NCBI RefSeq assembly: GCF_014489555.1
Contig: NZ_CP060784.1
Span: 3,658,001-3,722,000, forward strand
Length of the DNA stretch: 64,000 nucleotides
Direction: 5' to 3'
Origin: Hymenobacter qilianensis
Lineage (GTDB): Bacteria > Bacteroidota > Bacteroidia > Cytophagales > Hymenobacteraceae
In this document: piece after piece, positions 58,816 through 64,000 of the stretch
Layout: each line of letters opens with the position of its first letter
Numbering within the stretch: the stretch's first letter is position 1
The notes under the pieces: model-generated
Told to the model about the DNA's origin: nothing
The model's input: the letters and a program-made list of their open reading frames with translations, nothing else
The model's database searches: none
Position numbers and translations under genes: made by a program

Positions 58816-59277
58816 CTAAGCGGCCGCCAGCGCCTTGGTCGTGGTGTTGTCATGCGTGATATAGCCATCCCGATAGCTATGCTGTTGAGCCAGCTGCCAG
58901 TGCGCGAGCATGGTGGCCAGATTGAGCACGTGGCCCTGAGCGGCGGTGGCTTCGGGCCCCTCAAAATTGTGGTCAAAGGTGTATTTCAGCAGCCGGCACC
59001 AACGCTCATACAGCGGGCCGATGTAGGGATGCACATGGGTGGCCCGCAACGGCCGGCCCTGATAGCATTCACCCGCCAGCGCAGCTTCCCACCACGCCAG
59101 ATGCTCCTGCTGGGCCGCGCTGCGGCTGTAGGCGTTCATGGGGTTGCCAAAAACCGAGCTCAGCACTTCATCATTAGCCAGCCGATCCATAAACTGGCTG
59201 ACAAGCTGCTGGCGCCGGGCTGGCGTATCCAGATCAGGGAGGGAATGCATATTCATGGGGAAAGTGATGAAATGCAA
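58816..59277 (-). CDS. Truncated haemoglobin, group III-like
   Basis: 153 residues (or 144-146 from the internal MNM/MHS starts). The globin pattern FMDRLANDEVLSSVFG ... EHLAWWEAALAGECYQGRPL ... THVHPYIGPLYERWCRLLKY fits group III truncated globins, with the helix-F His in the ATHVHP segment as likely proximal ligand. Such proteins bind O2 or NO and are linked to microaerobic or nitrosative stress. It starts four bases after the stop of a 33-residue membrane ORF, so the two are coupled. Confidence 0.85.
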   Translation of the reverse strand: MHFITFPMNMHSLPDLDTPARRQQLVSQFMDRLANDEVLSSVFGNPMNAYSRSAAQQEHLAWWEAALAGECYQGRPLRATHVHPYIGPLYERWCRLLKYTFDHNFEGPEATAAQGHVLNLATMLAHWQLAQQHSYRDGYITHDNTTTKALAAA

Positions 59278-59281
59278 GCTG

Positions 59282-59383
59282 TTAGCTCGCCGTGGAAGAA
59301 TCGTGCGAAGCCTGACGCTGGTGCCAGACGATGCCGGTCAGCGTGAGGAAGAGGAGCCAGAACCAAAAAGCGGGTGTGATCAT
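59282..59383 (-). CDS. Small single-pass membrane protein, 33 residues
   Basis: Begins MITPAFWFWLLFLTLTGIVW, one hydrophobic helix with three Trp and a short polar tail (HQRQASHDSSTAS). It lies four bases upstream of the truncated haemoglobin gene and about 110 bp downstream of a TGAT-N4-ATCA site. I do not recognise the family. A second protein of the same size and layout lies at 63222-63317, which supports both being real. Confidence 0.55.
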   Translation of the reverse strand: MITPAFWFWLLFLTLTGIVWHQRQASHDSSTAS

Positions 59384-59486
59384 AGCGCAGAAATGAGGCA
59401 GTGAATACTTCGCTGTTAAGGGCGATTACAGGGTAAAATTCGGGATTGGAGGCCCACTAAAGAATGGCCTTCGTCACCGTAAGTCT

Positions 59487-59498
59487 TGATTTTAATCA
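59487..59498. promoter_or_regulatory. FNR/CRP-type palindrome TGATTTTAATCA
   Basis: Perfect TGAT-N4-ATCA (extended TTGATTTTAATCAT, close to the FNR consensus). Centre about 110 bp upstream of the small ORF/truncated haemoglobin transcript (minus). Confidence 0.6.
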
Positions 59499-59555
59499 TC
59501 CTAAATTTTATTGCATAAATCATATTTTGCCAGAGGTTAGACCAGCATACTGCGC

Positions 59556-61101
59556 CTAGATTCCTGTGAACAGCTTGGCCGATTCCCGGTATTCGGGCAC
59601 GATTACCGAAGACCATTTTAAGTCGTGACGCATACTCTCCGCCAGGGAGTTAGCTGCTGCGGGCTCGCCATGTACCACGAAAGTGCGCTTGGGGGCTTTT
59701 TGAAATTGCGCAGCCAGCGCAGCAGCTCCGAGCGGTCGGCGTGGGCCGAGAAGCCGTCGAGCTCGGCCACGTGGCAGTGCACGGGCACCCATTGCCCAAA
59801 CATCTTGATCTGCGGAGCGCCGTCTTGCAGGTCGCGGCCCCGGGTGCCTTCGGCCTGGTAGCCCACCAGCAAAAGCGTGTCCTGGGCCGGGGCAGCCGAT
59901 GATACAGGTGATGGATAATGCGCCCGCCCGTAAGCATACCGCTCGACGAGATGATGATAGCCGAACCCATCAGCTGATTCAGAGCTTTCGACTGCTGCTG
60001 CTCGCTCACAAACGTCAGGTTCTCAAAATAAAACGGGTTGTTCTCGCCCAGCCGGTGTGCCCCGGCATGGTGCTGAAAAAGAGACGTGACGCGGATGCCC
60101 ATGGGGCTGTCGACGTAGATGGGCACCGTGGGCACGCGGCCTTCCTGCCGGAGTTTTTTGAGGTAGTAAAGCAGGGTTTGGGTGCGGCCCACGGCAAAAG
60201 CCGCAATGAGCAGTACGCCCCCGCGCCCCAGCGCCTCATTTACCAGCCGGGCCAGCTCCTGCTCGGGGTCCTGAATGCGGGTGTCCCGGTCGCCGTACGT
60301 AGACTCTACCAGCAGCACATCGGCCGTTTCAATGGGCGTCGGGTCGAATAATACGGGATTGTCGTAGCGGCCCAGGTCGCCGGAAAAAACCAGCTTTTTC
60401 GATTGCTGAAGCCCTTTTACGGTCATCTCGGCAATGGCGGAGCCCAGAATATGGCCCGCGTCGCGGAACACCACCTGCACCTGATCGGTGACCTCCACGG
60501 GCAGATCGTAGGGCACTGAGCGCAGGAGCGTAAGCACTTGCCGCGCGTCGGCGGTGGTATACAGCGGCTCGGCGGGGTGGTGCTTGGAGTAGCCTTTGGC
60601 GTTGGCGTATACGGCCTCTTCTTCCTGTAGCTTGGCCGAGTCGAGCAGCATTATCTCGAGCAGATCGGCGGTGGCATCGGTGCAGAAAATTGCCCCCCGG
60701 AACCCCTCACGCACCAGTCGGGGCAGGTAGCCGCTATGATCGATGTGGGCGTGGGTAAGCACCACGGCCTCCAGATCGGGAACGGGCAGCGGCAGCGGCT
60801 CCCAGTTGCGCAGGCGCAGCTCTTTCAGGCCCTGAAACAGCCCGCAATCTATCATCAGCTGCCGCCGCTTGGGGCCTTTGTCCAGGGTCAGCAGGTACTT
60901 GGAGCCCGTAACGCAATGCGCGGCGCCCAGAAAAGTCAGGCTTACATCGAGCAGCGACTCCTCAAAGGGAATCCAGGGCTCCACTATCGACTCAGCCGAG
61001 TGCGTGGCCGGGCGGGCTACCTGCGCCTTTTCACTCGAAGCAGACGGCATCAACCAGGGTTTAAAAGGGGAAAGCGGACGAATGGGACGTACCTGGCGCA
61101 T
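59556..61101 (-). CDS. Beta-CASP metallo-beta-lactamase-fold RNA nuclease-like protein (two frameshifts)
   Basis: About 515 residues after repair. Metal motif LTHAHIDHSGYLPRL (HxHxDH), LEIMLLDSAKLQEEEA, AGHILGSAIAEMTVKG, SGDLGRYDNPVL, beta-CASP part VPIYVDSPMGIRVTSLF and the RMMBL end GFSAHADRSELLRWLRNF with VVHGEPAA are all present. The family cleaves RNA, although these bacterial copies lack proof of substrate. The breaks, near 59884-59892 (GGG or GGGG) and at GGGGG 59691-59695, each need one base. A TGAT-N4-ATCA site lies about 108 bp upstream of the start. The N-terminal 50 residues are extra and the start may be further in. Confidence 0.9.
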
Positions 61102-61203
61102 GGCATCTGGGATAAGGGTGGCAGCGAATTGGAGAGCAGAAGAGATATGGTGTTCCGGACAACATCACATTTACAATATATTGAAGCCTGAACCCAGAGT
61201 CTA

Positions 61204-61215
61204 TGATCTAAATCA
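61204..61215. promoter_or_regulatory. FNR/CRP-type palindrome TGATCTAAATCA
   Basis: TGAT-N4-ATCA, centre about 108 bp upstream of the MBL start on the minus strand. On that strand a TATATTGT (near TAnnTTTG) lies about 31 bp downstream of the centre, which would place the site near -40, a class II activator position. Confidence 0.6.
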
Positions 61216-61284
61216 TCTCCTTGGGTAATCATTCTCACATAGTGCCCGCCATTGAAGAGGTAGCGTTTTGCAGGCCAGACTACC

Positions 61285-61325
61285 CAAAAAAAGCCCCCAG
61301 CCTTATGGCTGGGGGGCTTTTTTTG
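61285..61325. terminator. Rho-independent terminator
   Basis: AAAAAAAGCCCCCAGCC ... GGCTGGGGGGCTTTTTTT hairpin with T-runs on both strands, downstream of the USP gene at 61405. Confidence 0.92.
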
Positions 61326-61404
61326 CTTGTTGCGAGCCGTGATGAGAAAGCCAGATAAGCGACCAGCAAGCCCAGCCGGACGCAAGGTTCGCGGGCCAGC
61401 GCTT

Positions 61405-62259
61405 TCAGGTGAGGCGCCCCAGCCAGCTCGGCGTACTGGGGCCTTGCGCGGGGAGCAGTAGCACCGGTATCGGGCTTTGGCGCAGCACTTGGGCCGTGAC
61501 GCTAAAGTGGAACAGCTGCCCCAGAAAACTATGCGGCCGGACGATGAGCACCAGCAAATCGGCCTGAACATCTGACACGGCCTGCATAATGCCTTCGGCG
61601 GGCGGCAGACTTTTTTCCTCGTACAGCTCCAGGGCCGTGGCGGGCGGAAGCAGCTGGCTCAGGCGCACATTTGCTAGGGCCCGCTGGCCCGGAAATGCCT
61701 GCCGCTCATTCGGCGCTTCGGCGTGCAACACGGTATACGCAGCTTGCCAGGACGCCAGCAAGGGCGCCATGGCCCGGCTGGCGGGGTTCAGCACAAAAGG
61801 ATCGGCATCGACTGCCAGCGCGATGCGGCGCGGAACCTGCGTGGTGGTGGCCGCTTCCGGCACTATCAGCAAGGGCCAGTGCGTGTCGCGCAGTACTTGG
61901 TTTTGCCACAGCAGGTCCAGCAGGCTGGTGTCGGTGTGCGTGCCCATCACCAGCAGGAGCGGGTGGTAGCGTTCCACGGCCTCCGCCACCATCTCTACTT
62001 CCGCGTGGGTGGACGTCACAATTTGGGTGGTCGCGGGCAACTGCCGGGTCAGGCGCTGCAAGGCGGCGTCCATGTCTGCCTGACTGCGGTAAGTATCGGT
62101 TGCGGTCATGGTCACCAGTTCGGGGTCGGGAGTTGCCTCGCGGTACTGATGCAGCAGGATGAGGCGCGCCTGAAGCGGCTCACTCAGCACGGCGGCATAC
62201 CGGGCGGCATGTTCCGAGGCCGCCGACAGATTAGCTAGCACAACGATAGACGGGCTCAT
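61405..62259 (-). CDS. Universal stress protein, two Usp domains (4 of 5)
   Basis: 284 residues from the ATG at 62259 (MSPSIVVLANLSAAS); a longer start at 62280 adds MYLYMPD. Domain 1 ends near LVMGTHTDTSLLDLLWQNQV, domain 2 begins RRIALAVDADPFVLNPASRA and ends IVRPHSFLGQLFHFSVTAQV. The ATP-site Gly-Ser is replaced by HFS. It is the most diverged of the five, with a longer C-terminal tail (GPSTPSWLGRLT). It lies 61 bp from the fifth copy. Confidence 0.9.
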   Translation of the reverse strand: MSPSIVVLANLSAASEHAARYAAVLSEPLQARLILLHQYREATPDPELVTMTATDTYRSQADMDAALQRLTRQLPATTQIVTSTHAEVEMVAEAVERYHPLLLVMGTHTDTSLLDLLWQNQVLRDTHWPLLIVPEAATTTQVPRRIALAVDADPFVLNPASRAMAPLLASWQAAYTVLHAEAPNERQAFPGQRALANVRLSQLLPPATALELYEEKSLPPAEGIMQAVSDVQADLLVLIVRPHSFLGQLFHFSVTAQVLRQSPIPVLLLPAQGPSTPSWLGRLT

Positions 62260-62319
62260 ATCAGGCATATACAAGTACAATAAGTGGCAAGAAACCGAAA
62301 ACAGCCGCGGCTGGGGGCT

Positions 62320-63141
62320 TTAGTCCTGGGCGGGCAAAATCAGCAGTGGAATCGGGCTTTCCTCAATAAGCTGAGCCGTGATGCTCTGGTGAAACAAGCC
62401 GCCCAGCAGACTGTGGCGGCGGGCTACTACTACCAGCAGGTCGGTTTTTTGGCGGGCGGCTTCCTGCAAAATGCCCCCCACCAGGGAAGGCTGATATACC
62501 TCATGCACCTTGGTTTCCGGCAAGGCCGGCAGCAGGTTGGTATCCTGAATGGTGCGCTGGATAGTGGCGGTATCCGGCCTCATGTGCTCGTCGTCGGTTA
62601 CGTGCACCACATCCAGCGTGCCTTGGGTTGCGTGCAGCAGCCGGCGCATCACATCCTGATGCTCCACCAGGTGAAACGGCTCCCCGTCGACGGCCAGGAG
62701 CATGCGGCGCGGCGGGAGCGTATCGGCCCCATTCGCCGGCACAATCAGCAGGGGATGAGGCTCGTGGCGCAGCAAGTCCATGGCGGTGCTGGTCACAATT
62801 TCCGGCGGCAGGGTGGCCGGCGTCGGCCGGCCCAGCACCAGCAGAAGCGGATGATGACGCTGCACCATTTCCTGCACTGCATCAGGCAGAAATTCATCGG
62901 AGATGGCTACTTCAGCAGGCACTGGCTGGGTGGCGGCCAGCTGCTCAAGCTGGTGGGTGGTTTGGCGCTCCGCCCTCCGGGACCGACGGCTGCGGAACTC
63001 CTCCGGCGAGAGCGGCCCATCCTGGCGCAGGTGCAGGAGCACCAAATGTGCCTCCAGGGGCACTGCCAGGCCCGCCGCATACGTGAGAGCCCGGTTTGTG
63101 AGGTCAAAGAAATCGGTCAGGACAACAAGTGAAGGATTCAT
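62320..63141 (-). CDS. Universal stress protein, two Usp domains (5 of 5)
   Basis: 273 residues. It begins MNPSLVVLTDFFDLTNRALT. Domain 2 starts PPRRMLLAVDGEPFHLVEHQ and ends RRHSLLGGLFHQSITAQLIE, close to copy 3. Both copies share the insert-like stretch after the first strand (RQDGPLSPEEF; RHDGLLSPEEY). It is probably transcribed together with the 31-residue ORF upstream, from the FNR-type sites near 63405-63438. Confidence 0.92.
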   Translation of the reverse strand: MNPSLVVLTDFFDLTNRALTYAAGLAVPLEAHLVLLHLRQDGPLSPEEFRSRRSRRAERQTTHQLEQLAATQPVPAEVAISDEFLPDAVQEMVQRHHPLLLVLGRPTPATLPPEIVTSTAMDLLRHEPHPLLIVPANGADTLPPRRMLLAVDGEPFHLVEHQDVMRRLLHATQGTLDVVHVTDDEHMRPDTATIQRTIQDTNLLPALPETKVHEVYQPSLVGGILQEAARQKTDLLVVVARRHSLLGGLFHQSITAQLIEESPIPLLILPAQD

Positions 63142-63221
63142 GGCCGGCAGATATTAGGAAAGAATAAGACAGCGTATCCGGGGTCTGGGGGCATTTCGTC
63201 GGGGCTACGTAGCGCCGGCGG

Positions 63222-63317
63222 TTAGGCCGAAGCTTTATGACTGCCGCGCAGGTAGGAGCTCATCAGGGCCAGGGCCGTCAGGAGAAAAATGGGCAGGATG
63301 AGAAGGAAAGAGTTCAT
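63222..63317 (-). CDS. Small single-pass membrane protein, 31 residues
   Basis: Begins MNSFLLILPIFLLTALALMS, a single hydrophobic helix with a short polar tail (SYLRGSHKASA). It lies 80 bp upstream of the fifth USP gene and about 115 bp downstream of a TGAT-N4-ATCA site. Its size, topology and promoter context are like those of the ORF at 59282-59383, though the sequences are only loosely alike. The function is unknown; short subunits of oxidases or transporters look like this. Confidence 0.5.
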   Translation of the reverse strand: MNSFLLILPIFLLTALALMSSYLRGSHKASA

Positions 63318-63404
63318 GAGGGTAGCGAAAGTGGGGCACAGCGCGCTGGCCCCGGGTGGAAAAAATGATACTATAAACATCCACTTTTCGAAAGCATAAA
63401 GCCA

Positions 63405-63416
63405 TGATGTAAATTA
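63405..63416. promoter_or_regulatory. Second FNR/CRP-type site, one mismatch (TGATGTAAATTA)
   Basis: Eleven-base-type match to TGAT-N4-ATCA with one mismatch. Its centre is exactly 22 bp (two helical turns) from the site at 63427-63438, as in tandem activator sites. Confidence 0.4.
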
Positions 63417-63426
63417 GCTTAGTATC

Positions 63427-63438
63427 TGATTTATATCA
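63427..63438. promoter_or_regulatory. FNR/CRP-type palindrome TGATTTATATCA
   Basis: Perfect TGAT-N4-ATCA in the divergent region between the small ORF/USP unit (minus, centre about 115 bp upstream) and the LOG-family gene (plus, about 97 bp upstream). It could serve either or both. Confidence 0.6.
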
Positions 63439-63528
63439 TGTTTGCCTTTCCCCGGTGCGCCTACCCAACAAGGCGGGCGGACAAGGCGCAGGGTCCTGGT
63501 GGGTATCCTCAACATTAACTTCTTGTCT

Positions 63529-64000
63529 ATGCCATCCGACACCACTTCTGCCAGGTCTGCTGTGCGGGCCGAACGACGGTTTTTGGCGGGCCCGCGGAGC
63601 CGCCGCAGCGAGCTGCGCTTTATGTGGACGGTGGTGCGGGAGTTTTTGCGCGGCTTTCGGGTGCTGCACTTCGTGGGGCCGTGCGTATCCGTGTTTGGCT
63701 CCGCCAGAGTAACCGCAGGCTCGCCGTTTTATGAGCTGGCCCGGGAGTTGGGCGCGGGCCTTAGCCAGCAAGGATTTACGGTGCTTACGGGTGGTGGGCC
63801 GGGCATTATGGAGGCCGCCAACCGGGGCGCCCGCGATATGGGCGGCCCCTCCGTGGGGTGCAATATTGAGCTGCCCGAGGAGCAGCATCACAACCCCTAC
63901 CTGGATACGTGGCTGAGCTGCCGCTACTTTTTTGTGCGCAAAGTGCTGCTGGTCAAGTATTCCTACGCCTTTGTAATCATGCCCGGCGGCCTCGGCACCC
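63529..64000 (+). CDS. TIGR00730/LOG-family Rossmann-fold protein (3' partial)
   Basis: 157 residues before the window ends. The ATG at 63529 starts MPSDTTSARSAVRAERRFLA. The LOG (lonely guy) fold is clear: CVSVFGSARVTAGSPFYELA, LTGGGPGIMEAANRGARDMG and the partly visible nucleotide/catalytic motif MPGGLGT (PGGxGTxxE). Family members are cytokinin riboside 5'-monophosphate phosphoribohydrolases or nucleotide 5'-monophosphate nucleosidases. It lies divergent from the small ORF and shares the FNR-type site region. Confidence 0.93.
   Translation, partial: MPSDTTSARSAVRAERRFLAGPRSRRSELRFMWTVVREFLRGFRVLHFVGPCVSVFGSARVTAGSPFYELARELGAGLSQQGFTVLTGGGPGIMEAANRGARDMGGPSVGCNIELPEEQHHNPYLDTWLSCRYFFVRKVLLVKYSYAFVIMPGGLGT

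Larger units (their letters stand above)
61102..61404. other. Intergenic region with FNR-type site and terminator
   Basis: About 300 bp between the MBL gene and a USP gene (both minus). It holds the TGAT-N4-ATCA site at 61204-61215, a TATATTGT element at about 61175-61182 that could be the -7 box, and the terminator at 61285-61325. No gene is seen. Confidence 0.6.

Noticed and set aside
1..64000. Phase variation as the general cause of the frameshifts
   Set aside because: The breaks occur in housekeeping genes too (hemF, helicase), all in one direction and in runs as short as three bases; sequencing undercall is simpler. It stays open only for the C5/C6 sites.
1..64000. tRNA genes, CRISPR arrays, prophage or transposase genes
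   Set aside because: No T-loop-like GGTTCRANTCC context, no regular direct repeats with spacers, and no integrase or transposase motifs were seen on either strand.

Overview
The window looks like chromosome from a Bacteroidota bacterium of the Cytophagales, most like Hymenobacter. This is inferred from gene content: two proteins with type IX secretion sorting tails (LYPNPA), a DUF4369/TlpA lipoprotein, a fused alpha/beta 2-oxoacid dehydrogenase E1, a WbaP-type sugar transferase, TAnnTTTG promoter elements, few Shine-Dalgarno sites, and GC-rich coding DNA with small AT-rich patches. I saw no rRNA, tRNA, CRISPR array, prophage or insertion sequence.

Layout. 0-10 kb: the tail of an FG-GAP secreted protein, an IGHMBP2-type helicase, a GH2 beta-galactosidase, a zinc-ribbon protein, two tandem membrane coiled-coil paralogues and an MMPL exporter. 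10-19 kb: small secreted and AT-rich unknown genes, a vanadium-haloperoxidase-like PAP2 lipoprotein, thyA, a TonB-domain protein, a class IV aminotransferase, dprA and a MerR regulator. 19-36 kb: mostly housekeeping (alaS, gatB, a TlpA-like lipoprotein, a thioesterase, pcm, a sugar transferase, a dicarboxylate symporter, ribE, a PAP2 phosphatase, hemF, fused E1). 36-51 kb: a second T9SS cargo protein, a BamA/TamA-like lipoprotein, gluconokinase, an aspartyl protease, a LytTR protein, a TPR sensor kinase, a BLUF photoreceptor, an esterase and an rRNA/tRNA 2'-O-methyltransferase-type protein.

52-64 kb is the most coherent accessory region. It holds five two-domain universal stress proteins, a Ca2+/Na+ antiporter, a P-type cation ATPase, a truncated haemoglobin, a beta-CASP metallo-beta-lactamase protein, a LOG-family protein and two unannotated 31-33 residue single-pass membrane proteins. 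TGAT-N4-ATCA palindromes of the FNR/CRP type sit about 95-115 bp upstream of three transcription units. I infer a low-oxygen or dormancy stress regulon.

Two window-wide patterns matter. First, 12 genes are split by 16 frameshifts, and each is repaired by adding one base to a homopolymer. This points to undercalled homopolymers in the assembly, so the merged genes are given here. Second, the string GCCCCCC, usually preceded by an A/T run and followed by A, occurs about 55 times on both strands, inside genes and in terminators, and several frameshifts fall exactly in a C5 version of it.
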